Source: UBA4802 sp964509195
GTDB lineage: Bacteria > Spirochaetota > UBA4802 > UB4802
Direction of reading: 5' to 3'
Assembly: GCA_964509195.1 (NCBI GenBank)
Contig: CAZDWJ010000012.1
Coordinates: 1 to 64,000 of the forward strand
DNA: 64,000 nucleotides
This document shows, one piece after another, positions 50,505 through 60,071 of this stretch. Within the stretch, counting starts at the first letter, position 1; the number at the start of each line of letters is the position of its first letter. The notes under the pieces are model-generated. The model ran no database searches. It was given only the letters and a program-made list of their open reading frames with translations, and was not told the DNA's origin. The position numbers and the translations under genes were made by a program.

Positions 50505-51932
50505 TCATTGTGTGTACATGCCAATATGTTTTGCATAGAGATTGTCATATGTTGCAATTAGGTCTTTTTTATTGTAAAACTGGATAACCTTGTTTCTGTT
50601 TACAGCTATAAGTTTATTTCGATAATCAGGATTATAGTATAAATAGATAACACCCTGTGCCAATTTTTCTGAATCCTTGGGGTCAGCCAGCAGTATGTCA
50701 TTATAATCAAGCATTTCAGGGACATTGCCCACACGGGTTGAAACAACAGGTATTCCCGCAGCATACGCTTCAAGTATTACCAGGGGCTGAGCTTCACGGA
50801 TACTGGAAAGAACAACGACATCCAGGAATTTATAATATTCACGTACATCAGCTTTGCCGGTAAATATAACTTTATCCTTTATCTGAAAATTTTCAACAAG
50901 CTTTACACAATCTTCGTAATAATTTTCGTCCTCGTCAGTGGGCCCAATAATATAAAATTTAACATTGGGAATTGATTCTGCAACAATTTTAGCCATTATA
51001 ATAAAATTTTTAACATCTTTTATAGGAACAACCCGTGCTATTATCCCAACGCTAAATTCATTATGTGTTTCTGTTTTTAAATCTAAATATCGTTCAATCT
51101 CAATTCCATTGGGAATTACAAGTGTTTTTTCGCGTTTGGCACCCTGGGATATCTGTATATTACGGTTTACTTCAAAGAGGGAAATAATACAATCAGAATA
51201 TTCATATGTTATTGTACTCAGATCGTTAAAAATATTTATCCACATATCACGCTGATATCCTTTAACCCATGTTGCGCGCTTAATGTCTATTTCACGTTCT
51301 TTGTTGTATAAACCATGTTCGGTTACGATAACAGGTTTATTGTATTTAATCTTTGCGCAGGCAGCACACAGGCCTGCATATCCTGTTGAAATAGTATGAT
51401 ACAGATCAGCAACTGGGAGTTCCCATGTCATTATCTTCATCATATATTCATGCGATGCGCGCCATGCCCAGTAGTAATCAGAAAATTGATAAAGAGGATT
51501 GCGTATTGCGTTGTATTGAGTAATAATTTTAAAACTTATAAGATGTCGTTGAAGGGACGATGAATCATACTTATTTTGGTTCATAAATTGAAATATTTCC
51601 CTGAATTTGGAAAAATCTTTCCTTTGCATCACATCTTTGTGGAAGGCTTCAATGGATGTAAAAAAAGATTTATCAATTTTTTTTGATGGCTTTTCTAAAG
51701 GTTTTGTTAAAAGTTTGTTTACCAGCGCAATGACATTGGGTGGAAATGTATATTTTGGCTCGTCTTCTTCTGCTGATATTGCAAAAATAATAAAATTATA
51801 GTTGGTAAGCCCGGAAATGATATCCTGTATCCAGGCTGAAACTCCACCAGTTATGTATGGATACGACCCTTCAGCAATTATACATATTGTCTTCTTTGAC
51901 GGATCGGGTTGATTAATAGCTACAAAATCCAT
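50505..51932 (-). CDS. pelF: Pel polysaccharide glycosyltransferase PelF
   Basis: A cytoplasmic GT4-type glycosyltransferase using UDP-GlcNAc/GalNAc-type donors. The 475 residues begin TICIIAEGSYPYITGGVSAW with the PelF-specific acceptor loop. They include VTEHGLYNKEREIDIKRATW, VIPNGIEIERYL and SSIREAQPLVILEAYAAGIP (the EX7E motif of retaining GT-B enzymes). The gene overlaps pelE by 13 bases and is therefore translationally coupled. Confidence 0.92.
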   Translation of the reverse strand: MDFVAINQPDPSKKTICIIAEGSYPYITGGVSAWIQDIISGLTNYNFIIFAISAEEDEPKYTFPPNVIALVNKLLTKPLEKPSKKIDKSFFTSIEAFHKDVMQRKDFSKFREIFQFMNQNKYDSSSLQRHLISFKIITQYNAIRNPLYQFSDYYWAWRASHEYMMKIMTWELPVADLYHTISTGYAGLCAACAKIKYNKPVIVTEHGLYNKEREIDIKRATWVKGYQRDMWINIFNDLSTITYEYSDCIISLFEVNRNIQISQGAKREKTLVIPNGIEIERYLDLKTETHNEFSVGIIARVVPIKDVKNFIIMAKIVAESIPNVKFYIIGPTDEDENYYEDCVKLVENFQIKDKVIFTGKADVREYYKFLDVVVLSSIREAQPLVILEAYAAGIPVVSTRVGNVPEMLDYNDILLADPKDSEKLAQGVIYLYYNPDYRNKLIAVNRNKVIQFYNKKDLIATYDNLYAKHIGMYTQ

Positions 51933-52759
51933 TGATAGATTAATACCTCGGCATATTCTATATCGCTAACATCGTATTGGGCAATTATTGAGGCAATTGT
52001 TTTAATCCTATCATAGTTTTTTAAATTATAATGGCATTGTGCCATTTTAAGCAGGCAATACACTGGTTTGTAGTGTAGAGTATAACAATAGGCATAGAGC
52101 GATAACGCATGTGCATAATCTTCATTCAGCAAGTAACTTTCAGCCAGCGCTAATTTTATTCTTCTATTCTTTGGACGAAGTGAATATGATTTTAAAAGAT
52201 TATCAACAGCCTGTTTAATATAAAATTTCTGGATTAATTTCTGACTTTCTAAAAGAGAAGCAAATTGTGTATATAAGCAACCAAGCAAATAATAATAAAT
52301 GAAAATATTATTTTTAGCTTCCCCCAGTTTCTTCTTAATTCTTTCAATCTTAGTCAAAAACGAATTTTCAATTGTGTTTAACCCTTCGGCAGCATACAGG
52401 GCAATTTCTGGATTGGGGTCTTTAATCATGGACCTGAGTATTTTTACCGAGTGCGGATTAGGACGCATGGCTAATTTCTGCTGTGAAAATAGCCGGGTGA
52501 TTTCATCAAGGTCTTGAGCTTCATCTATTAATGGACGAAGGGAGGTAGCTGCCATAAGGTAATGTTCTATTCCTAGAAGACCTTCTGAGAAAGCCTTGCG
52601 CAGTTTATGCTGAGTTTTGACAATATAGGGATTTTCTGTTATCTCATGCCGGAAAAAATCAAAGGGGTTTTCAAAAGTAAATAATTTACCTGTATCTTTC
52701 CCAATTGTTACAGGGTTATAATCAAAAATAAAATCTTCATGAGGTAGTAGTGTAGGCAT
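51920..52759 (-). CDS. pelE: PelE-like TPR/HEAT protein
   Basis: 279 residues. Position between pelD and pelF and the helical repeat structure (IKILRSMIKDPNPEIALYAA HEAT-like; AESYLLNEDYAHALSLYAYC TPR-like) identify it as the PelE position of the cluster, although sequence similarity is not obvious and the usual N-terminal membrane helices of PelE are lacking. It probably bridges the inner-membrane PelD/PelG proteins and PelF. The symbol is given by context. Confidence 0.6.
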   Translation of the reverse strand: MPTLLPHEDFIFDYNPVTIGKDTGKLFTFENPFDFFRHEITENPYIVKTQHKLRKAFSEGLLGIEHYLMAATSLRPLIDEAQDLDEITRLFSQQKLAMRPNPHSVKILRSMIKDPNPEIALYAAEGLNTIENSFLTKIERIKKKLGEAKNNIFIYYYLLGCLYTQFASLLESQKLIQKFYIKQAVDNLLKSYSLRPKNRRIKLALAESYLLNEDYAHALSLYAYCYTLHYKPVYCLLKMAQCHYNLKNYDRIKTIASIIAQYDVSDIEYAEVLIYQWIL

Positions 52760-52767
52760 GCTGTCAC

Positions 52768-54252
52768 CTATATTTTCTGCATTAGGAGAAGGTTTTCAGC
52801 CAGTAGTATAAGGTCTTCCTCAGAGCGGTGATTGGGCCGCAGGCTGCTGTAGCCAATAACTATTTCAGGATTAACTATCTTGCCTTTTACATAGTATGTT
52901 TTCTTGCTGTTTTGCTCAATAAGAGAAAGGCTAAACATCGCTGTGCCATCAAAATCCATGTTGGGCAAAATTGCTACAAACTGGAATGTTTCCTTATATT
53001 GAAATATGAAAACTTTTCCTTTTGCCAGTTGATGCACTAACTGGGCTATCTCTTTTAATACAAGGAGGGCATCACGCATTGAGAATTTTTCAACTATTTC
53101 AGCGCTATTGATACATTCAACTATTAGCAAAGACATGTTCAATTTGTTGTGCTGGGCATTAGCAAATTCTTCCTTCATAACTTCATAAAATTCACTGATT
53201 GAGTTAAAGCCCGTTACAGGGTCAACTTCCTTGTGAACAAGTGAACTGTAGCGGATAGCATTTCTGATAATTGGAGCAGCAAGGTCGGCAATCATGAGCA
53301 GTAACTGCTCTGTGTACAGATTATATTTTATAAATGGTATCTTTTCAATATTAAGAGCACCCCATACCTGATTGTCTATAGTGATGGGAACAGTAATAAT
53401 AGAATTTCCGTTATCAAGGGCTTTCAGGTTCTGATATTTTTGAAGCATTTTAATTGAAAACATAGTGTTATTTCGCACTGACCATCCTATTAAGTTTTCT
53501 GTGTCCAGGTTTGTAGGTGAGCTGTCAATTTTTTCCTGTGTCCAGCCATTGTATGCAAGGAGATGAATTGAGTTATTGTCACGGTCATATTGCCATAGTG
53601 AACATTCTTCAGCACCGGTAAATTGTACAACAGCATTGAGGATATTAGGATAGATGTTTTCTAAGTTCAATGTATTTAAAGCAATGATGGTAGAATATAA
53701 GGAAATGAGTGAATTTTGCTGCCCTAAAATGCGATCCTGATATTCCTGATTTACCATAGATACAGCTTCAAGTTCTCGTTTAAGCTTGGCAGATTGTTCA
53801 TTAAGTTCTTTAATTATATTTTTTTGGTTTTGAATAATACGGCCTAAATTATCGCGAATTTCACCTAGAACAATAATAGCAATAAGCGATAAAAACAGTA
53901 ATGATGAAAAATGGTGGGAAATGACTGGCGTAGTGATAGACGTATACAGTATGTCAGTTGCAAAATAGAGATCACTAATTATTATATATGATAGTATAAT
54001 TATAATAGTTATGCAAAATGTAAAAAAACCTGATTTTTTGCCATAAAACGATGCAAAGAAAAGAATAATAAAAAAGTAAGGATTGTAGTACACAGAAAGA
54101 AATCCAATGTCATTTGGATATTTAAAGATATTTATAATAAGTACTACGGTAACTACAAATAGTATTTCTAGAGGGAAAATTTTTTTTAATGCCTTTGCTA
54201 TAGTACCCATATAAAAAATATTTGTTTCCTCTTTTTTAACAAACAAATGCAT
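52768..54252 (-). CDS. pelD: PelD-like regulator (membrane, GAF, degenerate GGDEF)
   Basis: 494 residues. Four membrane helices (about 25-130), a coiled coil, a GAF domain (about 185-330, NILNAVVQFTGAEECSLWQY) and a C-terminal GGDEF-like domain (DPVTGFNSISEFYEVM). The active-site GGDEF is replaced by YKETF, as expected for PelD. The place of the RxxD c-di-GMP site reads AKGK, so the classical receptor site is missing. A TATAAT overlaps the region just before the first ATG; the start at residue 16 (54207, MGTIAKAL) is a good alternative. It is first in the pelDEFG order. Confidence 0.75.
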   Translation of the reverse strand: MHLFVKKEETNIFYMGTIAKALKKIFPLEILFVVTVVLIINIFKYPNDIGFLSVYYNPYFFIILFFASFYGKKSGFFTFCITIIIILSYIIISDLYFATDILYTSITTPVISHHFSSLLFLSLIAIIVLGEIRDNLGRIIQNQKNIIKELNEQSAKLKRELEAVSMVNQEYQDRILGQQNSLISLYSTIIALNTLNLENIYPNILNAVVQFTGAEECSLWQYDRDNNSIHLLAYNGWTQEKIDSSPTNLDTENLIGWSVRNNTMFSIKMLQKYQNLKALDNGNSIITVPITIDNQVWGALNIEKIPFIKYNLYTEQLLLMIADLAAPIIRNAIRYSSLVHKEVDPVTGFNSISEFYEVMKEEFANAQHNKLNMSLLIVECINSAEIVEKFSMRDALLVLKEIAQLVHQLAKGKVFIFQYKETFQFVAILPNMDFDGTAMFSLSLIEQNSKKTYYVKGKIVNPEIVIGYSSLRPNHRSEEDLILLAENLLLMQKI

Positions 54253-54340
54253 TCATTATATTAATATGAGATGTCGTATGTAATAACATAAATTTTAAAA
54301 TGTCAAGGAAATTAAAAAAAGTAAAAATTGTAAAATAATA

Positions 54341-54373
54341 AAAAAAGGCTGCTCCTAAAGAACAGCCTTTTTT
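54341..54373. terminator. Strong terminator after the thiolase gene
   Basis: AAAAAAGGCTG ... CAGCCTTTTTT forms a stem with flanking A and T runs, so it works on both strands. It lies 20 bases past the thiolase stop (minus strand), between it and the pel genes. Confidence 0.85.
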
Positions 54374-54392
54374 ATTTACATGGTATTGTAGT

Positions 54393-55604
54393 TTACCACT
54401 TTTCTACCAGTTCGAACAATGCAGCTGCGCCCATACCGCCACCTATACACATTGATTCAATACCGTATTTCACACCTTTCTTAACCATCATGTTAACAAG
54501 CTGTGATGCTAATTTAGAACCAGTACATCCTAATGGATGGCCAAGTGCTATAGCTCCACCATTGACGTTTATTCGGCGGGTTTTGCTGTCAACTGTCCAC
54601 TCTTTTTGATCAGCAATGCCTAATTGTTGTGCACAGTAGATTGCCTGTGAAGCAAATGCTTCGTTGATTTCGAACAATCCAATGTCTTTGATGTCTTTTC
54701 CAGTCATCTTGAGAAGTTTTGGTATTGCAACTGCTGGCCCTATTCCCATTTCATCAGGTTCGCAACCAGCAACGGTGTAAGCAACAAGTTTAACAAGAGG
54801 TTTTACGCCATATTTTCGGCATGCTTCTTCGCTCATTAAAAGAACTGCTGCTGCACCATCAGTTGTCTGTGAAGAGTTACCTGCAGTTACTGAACCAAAT
54901 GCTGCAAAAGCAGGCTTTAATTTTGCAAGGCCTTCCAATGTTGTATCAGCTCTTACTCCGTCATCGAAGTCCTGGATAAATTCTTCTTTCTTGAGAGTTC
55001 CATCTGGCTGTGGCACATAGCGAACAGCTTTTGTTGGAACTATCTCATCAAACATCTTATTCTTCTGAGCTTCAGCAGCTTTCATCTGTGAATGGTATGC
55101 AAATTCGTCCTGCTGCTGACGGGTAATTTTATACCTGTTTGCTACATTTTCAGCGGTTATACCCATTGAGATGTACACATCAGGTTTCTGTTTTGCCCAG
55201 TATGGGTGAGGACGTGGCATATTGCCACCCATTGGAACTATTGACATTGATTCAAGTCCTGCACCAATAGTTACATCAGCCCAACCAGCCTGGATTCTCA
55301 AAGCAGAAATAGCTATGGATTCAAGACCGGATGAACAGAATCTATTTACTGTCGCACCGCAGGTGTCTATTGGGAATCCTGCCATGAGTGCAGCAATTCG
55401 ACCAACGTTTAGACCCTGTTCAGCTTCGGGGAATGCACAACCAACCATAATATCTTCTACTACCTTCTTGTCAACCTTTGCTCTTTCCATTAAGCCCTGA
55501 AGAGCAGTAACAAGTAGGTCTTCAGGTCTAGTCTGAGCAAAAGCACCTTTGCCTCTACGGCACCCAGGTGTTCTGACAGCCTGTACAATATATGCATCTC
55601 TCAT
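54393..55604 (-). CDS. fadA: Acetyl-CoA acyltransferase (thiolase)
   Basis: The last step of beta-oxidation, releasing acetyl-CoA. The 403 residues are full length. The nucleophilic Cys is in VNRFCSSGLESIAI, the His of NVNGGAIALGHPLGCTGS and the second active Cys in ESMCIGGGMGAAALFE are present, and EINEAFASQ is conserved. A thiolase partner for the 55640 protein, it lies 35 bases downstream of it in one operon. It could also run in the acetoacetyl-CoA synthesis direction. Confidence 0.93.
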   Translation of the reverse strand: MRDAYIVQAVRTPGCRRGKGAFAQTRPEDLLVTALQGLMERAKVDKKVVEDIMVGCAFPEAEQGLNVGRIAALMAGFPIDTCGATVNRFCSSGLESIAISALRIQAGWADVTIGAGLESMSIVPMGGNMPRPHPYWAKQKPDVYISMGITAENVANRYKITRQQQDEFAYHSQMKAAEAQKNKMFDEIVPTKAVRYVPQPDGTLKKEEFIQDFDDGVRADTTLEGLAKLKPAFAAFGSVTAGNSSQTTDGAAAVLLMSEEACRKYGVKPLVKLVAYTVAGCEPDEMGIGPAVAIPKLLKMTGKDIKDIGLFEINEAFASQAIYCAQQLGIADQKEWTVDSKTRRINVNGGAIALGHPLGCTGSKLASQLVNMMVKKGVKYGIESMCIGGGMGAAALFELVEKW

Positions 55605-55639
55605 AAAAATTTTCCTCCTGTTTGCGAAAGTTTGTATGA

Positions 55640-58045
55640 CTATATAAATAATGGTTTACCAGTTTGTAAGATATGCTCTGCCATCTTCTGGGTATTTTCA
55701 GTCTGCCACAGTTCAACAAAGGCTTCACGCTCTTGCTTCATCCACTGTTCTTCAGTAATTTCGGTACCGCTTGGTACATCGCCACCAGACATTACAAATG
55801 CGATCTTCTTGGCAATGAATTCCATATGAGGTGTGATGTACATACCTATTCTCATGTTGAGCATTTCTGCTTCCACCATACCCATTGCTTCACGGCCGAT
55901 TACTACAAGCTTTTCTTTCTTGGGTGGAGCATACCCTTCATCTATCATCTTTAGCACTTCTTTCTTGGCTTCACCAATTAATAAGTCTCTGTTAAATACT
56001 ACGCGGTCAGAAGCGGTTAAGAAGCCTTTTTTGCGTGCTTCAAATGCTGACGTTGTTACCTGAGCTTGTGCTACTGCCATGAAGCAAGGCAGGAATAGTC
56101 CTGCAAGGTCAGTTACTTTTGCAGCTTTTGGTAATGCATTGATGTATTTTTTCCACAGGTTAAGCATGCCCAAACCACCAGGCAATAGTCCAGCACCTAT
56201 TTCAACAAGACCCATGTACAGTTCAGCATGTGCTACTATGCGGTCAGCATTCAAGCATACTTCGCATCCACCACCCAGAGTCATGCCATATGGAGCTGCC
56301 ACAACAGGTATTGGAGCATATTTGGCTTTCATTAAGCCTGCGTGTACATTTGCAATAAACTTGTCAATTTCTGACCATTTCTTTTCTTTTGCAAGGCTTC
56401 CCATATATGCTAAGTCGCCACCAGCTGAGAATGCACCTGGCATGCCACCAGCCTGGTTACCTATAACAATACCGGCACCATTTTTAAGTACAAAGTCAGT
56501 TGCGTCAGCAATAAAATCAACTATCTGGCCGTTTATGGCGTTCATCTTTGTGTGGAATTCAATACAGAATACATCATCACCCAGGTCAATGAGAGATACT
56601 GATTCATTCTTCTTGATTTCTTTTCCAGCACCTTTGAGGTTGAACAGTGAGATAGCTGCAGCGCTCTTCTTAACTTCTTTGTAACCGCCATTTACCAGGT
56701 CATAATAATATTCTTTGCCATTTTCAAATTTGTAGAATGAGGTTGCGCCAGATGCTAACATCTTCTTTACGTTTTCAGGAACCTTCATTCCTTCTTTTTC
56801 CATTCTTTCAACCGACTCTTTTACGCCAATAGCATCCCATGCCTGGAATGGGCCTAATTCTAAGTTATAGCCCCATGTCATAGCATTGTCTATTTCAACA
56901 ATAGAATCTGCTATTTCAGGGACGCGATTTGCTGCATAAATTGCACCTAATGCTGTAAGCTTCCATGCAAATTTAGCTGCTTTATCGTTACCCCATACTA
57001 TGGCTTTGATTTTCTGAGCAGCTGTTGGGAGTTTCTTTGCAGCGGCTACTGATTCAAATTCCGGTTTTGCAGCTTCACGGTATTCCATCTTTAAAGGATC
57101 AAGTACCAATGAAAGCTTTTTGCCTTCTGGAGTCTTATCCTTCTTATAGAATCCCTGTTTGGTTTTGTCGCCAAACCATTTGTTTTCAATCATCTTGTTG
57201 AACCATGCAGGAACCTTGTATACGTCACGTCGCTCGTCGTTTTTGAGCAGCTCGTATGAGTTTTCTGCAAGGTGGTGGATAGTGTCAAGACCAACCATGT
57301 CAGACAGTTTAAATACAGCAGTTTTTGGACGGCCCATTGCCGGTCCCATAATAGCGTCAACTTCATCAATTGCAATACCTTCTGATTCTAAAAGCTGCAT
57401 AACTGTCATAATTTCGTGTACGCCTATACGGTTTCCAATGAAGTTTGGTGTATCCTTTGCCCAAACAATACCTTTACCTAAGCGTTTTTCACCAAATTCT
57501 GCAATGAACTCAAGAACTTCCTTTTTAGTCTTTTCGCCAGGGATGAGCTCTAAGAGATGCATGTAGCGAACAGGGTTAAAGAAGTGAGTACCCATGAAAT
57601 GCTCTTTGAATGCATCGCTGCAGTTCTTTGACATTTCTTTCAATGGTAATCCTGAAGTGTTTGATGTTACTACAGCAGTTGGTTTGCGAATCTTGTCAAT
57701 TTTCTGGAACAATTCCTGTTTAATCTTAAGATTTTCAACAACAACTTCTACGATCAAATCGCAGTCTTTTAACTTGTCAAAATCATCATCAAGATTGCAT
57801 AGACTGATTCGCGATGCATTGCCCTTATCCATAATAAGAGCTGGTTTAGCCTTCATCATGTTGTCAAAACCAGCCTGAACAATGCGGTACCGTGCTTTTG
57901 GATCCTTCTTCTCTTCATCTGTTAAATTAAATGGAACGATGTCGAAGAGGAGAGTTTCCACACCTGCGTCAGCCAATAGCGCTGCGATACCACCACCCAT
58001 GATACCGGAGCCTATGACGGCTGCCTTTTCGATTCTTCTAACCAT
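55640..58045 (-). CDS. FadN-type 3-hydroxyacyl-CoA dehydrogenase/enoyl-CoA hydratase
   Basis: 801 residues catalysing the two middle steps of beta-oxidation. The dehydrogenase comes first (AAVIGSGIMGGGIAALLADA NAD site, NFIGNRIGVHEIMTVMQLLE) and the crotonase-like hydratase last (AGGMPGAFSAGGDLAYMGSL, PYGMTLGGGCEVCLNADRIV). This order is that of B. subtilis FadN, opposite to E. coli FadB. The hydratase keeps GGGCE and a GLVEIGAGLLPGG stretch. The operon with the thiolase fits fatty-acid catabolism. Confidence 0.92.
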   Translation of the reverse strand: MVRRIEKAAVIGSGIMGGGIAALLADAGVETLLFDIVPFNLTDEEKKDPKARYRIVQAGFDNMMKAKPALIMDKGNASRISLCNLDDDFDKLKDCDLIVEVVVENLKIKQELFQKIDKIRKPTAVVTSNTSGLPLKEMSKNCSDAFKEHFMGTHFFNPVRYMHLLELIPGEKTKKEVLEFIAEFGEKRLGKGIVWAKDTPNFIGNRIGVHEIMTVMQLLESEGIAIDEVDAIMGPAMGRPKTAVFKLSDMVGLDTIHHLAENSYELLKNDERRDVYKVPAWFNKMIENKWFGDKTKQGFYKKDKTPEGKKLSLVLDPLKMEYREAAKPEFESVAAAKKLPTAAQKIKAIVWGNDKAAKFAWKLTALGAIYAANRVPEIADSIVEIDNAMTWGYNLELGPFQAWDAIGVKESVERMEKEGMKVPENVKKMLASGATSFYKFENGKEYYYDLVNGGYKEVKKSAAAISLFNLKGAGKEIKKNESVSLIDLGDDVFCIEFHTKMNAINGQIVDFIADATDFVLKNGAGIVIGNQAGGMPGAFSAGGDLAYMGSLAKEKKWSEIDKFIANVHAGLMKAKYAPIPVVAAPYGMTLGGGCEVCLNADRIVAHAELYMGLVEIGAGLLPGGLGMLNLWKKYINALPKAAKVTDLAGLFLPCFMAVAQAQVTTSAFEARKKGFLTASDRVVFNRDLLIGEAKKEVLKMIDEGYAPPKKEKLVVIGREAMGMVEAEMLNMRIGMYITPHMEFIAKKIAFVMSGGDVPSGTEITEEQWMKQEREAFVELWQTENTQKMAEHILQTGKPLFI

Positions 58046-58364
58046 AAGAACCTCCTACTGAGATGTAATAGTTAAATAAAAATTTGCATACTCCTGCGTA
58101 AATATACAACCAAATCCAATGATGAAATATCAAAATAAATTGTCAATATTTATTATTAAAAATGAGGGATTAATTTAATATTTTCAGTATATAAAATTTA
58201 ATTTACTATTATTTGTATAAACATATAAAGTAATATGTTAATACTGCATTTGCCACCTTGTGTGCAGGTTTTACTTTTTCACTATTTTTAAGTGGCGATA
58301 GCTCCCGAAATCAAGCATTACATAAAAAATAACAGCATGCTATCAAAAACCAAAAAATTTTCTG
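58046..58364. other. Gene-free region upstream of the tRNA and fad genes
   Basis: AT-rich, with no gene. It contains the copy GTGGCGATAGCTCCC of the dispersed 9-mer (58295). The fad operon promoter should be in the part near 58050-58150 but is not clear. Confidence 0.4.
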
Positions 58365-58393
58365 TTGACAATAAAAATGTGAATTTCTATAGG
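58365..58393 (+). promoter_or_regulatory. Promoter of the tRNA pair
   Basis: A perfect TTGACA (58365-58370), 17 bases, TATAGG (58388-58393), with the tRNA-Cys 31 bases downstream. Confidence 0.7.
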
Positions 58394-58424
58394 TGGATGT
58401 GTATATTTATGTAATGAGATAACT

Positions 58425-58497
58425 GGCGCCGTACCCAAGTGGCTAAGGGAGAGGTCTGCAAAACCTTTATTCAGCGGTTCGAATCCGCTCGGCGCCT
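58425..58497 (+). tRNA. tRNA-Cys (anticodon GCA)
   Basis: The acceptor stem GGCGCCG pairs with CGGCGCC, the anticodon loop reads TCTGCAAAA, and the T loop is GGTTCGAATCC. The 73-base cloverleaf ends in the discriminator T typical of tRNA-Cys. No CCA is encoded. Confidence 0.95.
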
Positions 58498-58501
58498 AAT
58501 T

Positions 58502-58587
58502 GCCCAAGTGGTGGAACAGGTAGACACAAGGGACTTAAAATCCCTTGGACTTTCAAGTCCGTGCCGGTTCAAGTCCGGCCTTGGGCA
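58502..58587 (+). tRNA. tRNA-Leu (anticodon TAA)
   Basis: The acceptor stem GCCCAAG pairs with CTTGGGC, the anticodon loop is ACTTAAAAT, there is a long variable arm, and the T loop is GGTTCAAGTCC, giving an 86-base class II tRNA. It is only four bases after tRNA-Cys and surely cotranscribed. The CCA end is not encoded. Confidence 0.95.
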
Positions 58588-58607
58588 ATTTTTTTATTCC
58601 TCTAAAG

Positions 58608-58949
58608 CTATCGCTTTTGCTCTTTCCTCTTAATAAGAACATATAAACAAAATGGCACAATTATACTATCCAGCAACACATGAAAAAAGCTGAACGGATT
58701 TGCATGCATAAATATAAATCGAAGTATACCCAGGATCCCACCAATCAAAGGCAGCAGTGCAGCAATCCATAATGCCCATTGTTTTTCAATGACCAGTAGT
58801 ATGCCTATTAAAAGATAGGCAAGCCCAAATAATGATGCAGCAATAACATGCCCATGATGCTGATAGACTATTAACTGTGTCAGATGTGTACAACCAGAAA
58901 TTATGAGAAGTATGCCCGCAGATAAAGTTAATCGATGATATAATGACAT
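58608..58949 (-). CDS. Small four-helix membrane protein, unknown
   Basis: 113 residues, four hydrophobic segments (LTLSAGILLIISGCTHLTQL, SLFGLAYLLIGILLVI, LWIAALLPLIGGILGILRFI, FHVLLDSIIVPFCLYVLI). The start at 58949 is preferred to one seven codons upstream because AGAGGTG is five bases from it. Its stop overlaps a copy of the dispersed 9-mer. I do not recognise a family. Confidence 0.6.
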   Translation of the reverse strand: MSLYHRLTLSAGILLIISGCTHLTQLIVYQHHGHVIAASLFGLAYLLIGILLVIEKQWALWIAALLPLIGGILGILRFIFMHANPFSFFHVLLDSIIVPFCLYVLIKRKEQKR

Positions 58950-59307
58950 AATACACCTCTGGTTTAACATTTTGTTTTATAAAAATTGTATTTGCATACT
59001 TGCGATTTCGCAATCATTATTTTTATTTGGAACGTAGTAAACGCATGAGAGGTCTAAAGCAAGATAGCGTCAAAAATCATTTTACCTGGTGTTATTTTCA
59101 TGAGATCAAACAGGTTTTATATAAATTTTTAGTGTTACCGAAGAATGTGAGAATGGGTATAAATCTGTGAACTCCTTATCTTTGTGTTCTCAGTGTTCTC
59201 TAGGTGAAATTTAAAAAGAAAAAATCAGTGTGTTGAGGGTTGATACAACATATATAGTTATTTTAAAAATGTTGCTGTATGCATGTAATAGATAGAGGGA
59301 TAGTATA
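58950..59307. other. Gene-free stretch
   Basis: No gene visible; it must contain the promoters of the membrane protein gene (minus) and of the export operon (plus). No hairpin or clear repeat was found. Confidence 0.4.
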
Positions 59308-60066
59308 ATGAAGCGACACTACATTCTGATTGGCATTTTGCTACTTCTTATTGCATTAGGTGGTGGGCTTATATGCTCCCGCAACGGCACAACTGTAAAG
59401 CCAAAAGTAGCACCGGTTGTGGAAGCTGTGTATGCGCTGGGGATTGTCACACCTTACAAAGAGTACAACCTTCGTGTGGGGATGAATACAAAGATTGAGC
59501 GCCTCTTTGTGTGGGAAGGTGATACGGTGAGTGCAGGCAACCCTCTGGTGCAGCTTGATGGTGGCATACTACTGAAAGCACCATTTACAGGAACTATCGC
59601 CAAACTTAACGGTAAAGAAAGTGAGATAGTTACTGCGCAAAACTCTATTATGACAATTGTTGATTCCACTCATATGTATGTACGCCTTTCACTTGATCAG
59701 GAATCCATTATACGTATAAAGAAGAAACAGAAAGCAAAAGTTAGCTTTGAGAATTTACGCAATACTGACATTACCGGATATGTGAGCCGCATTTACCCGT
59801 CAGATGGGGAATTTGTGGTGACAGTTGATGTTGATACATTCCCTGCTGGAGTTCTTCCCTATATGACTTGTGATGTGGCAATAGTGGTGAGAGAAAAGGA
59901 AAACGCACTGCTTGTACCACAGGGTGCTGTGAAAAATAGCATGCTGTATGTGATAAAAAATGGAATAAAAAGAAAGGTGGAGGTAACAACGCGCAACTAT
60001 AAAGATGGTTGGGCTGAAGTTATTGAAGGTGACGTGAAGGCCAGCGACAACATTATTGTGAGGTAG
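59308..60066 (+). CDS. Hairpin-less periplasmic adaptor (MacA/BesA-like)
   Basis: 252 residues, membrane-anchored (ILIGILLLLIALGGGLICSR). The lipoyl domain's two halves (RVGMNTKIERLFVWEGDTVS and LLKAPFTGTIAKLNGK) follow each other directly, so the alpha-helical hairpin that normally docks to TolC is missing. The beta-barrel and membrane-proximal parts follow (MYVRLSLDQESIIRIKKKQK, ALLVPQGAVKN). Such adaptors are known from spirochaetes (Borrelia BesA). It sits first in an operon with an ABC permease, ATPase and TolC-type protein. Confidence 0.88.
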   Translation: MKRHYILIGILLLLIALGGGLICSRNGTTVKPKVAPVVEAVYALGIVTPYKEYNLRVGMNTKIERLFVWEGDTVSAGNPLVQLDGGILLKAPFTGTIAKLNGKESEIVTAQNSIMTIVDSTHMYVRLSLDQESIIRIKKKQKAKVSFENLRNTDITGYVSRIYPSDGEFVVTVDVDTFPAGVLPYMTCDVAIVVREKENALLVPQGAVKNSMLYVIKNGIKRKVEVTTRNYKDGWAEVIEGDVKASDNIIVR

Positions 60067-60071
60067 AGGCT

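Noticed and set aside
58439..58633. ORF over the tRNA genes
   Set aside because: It reads through two complete tRNA cloverleaves.
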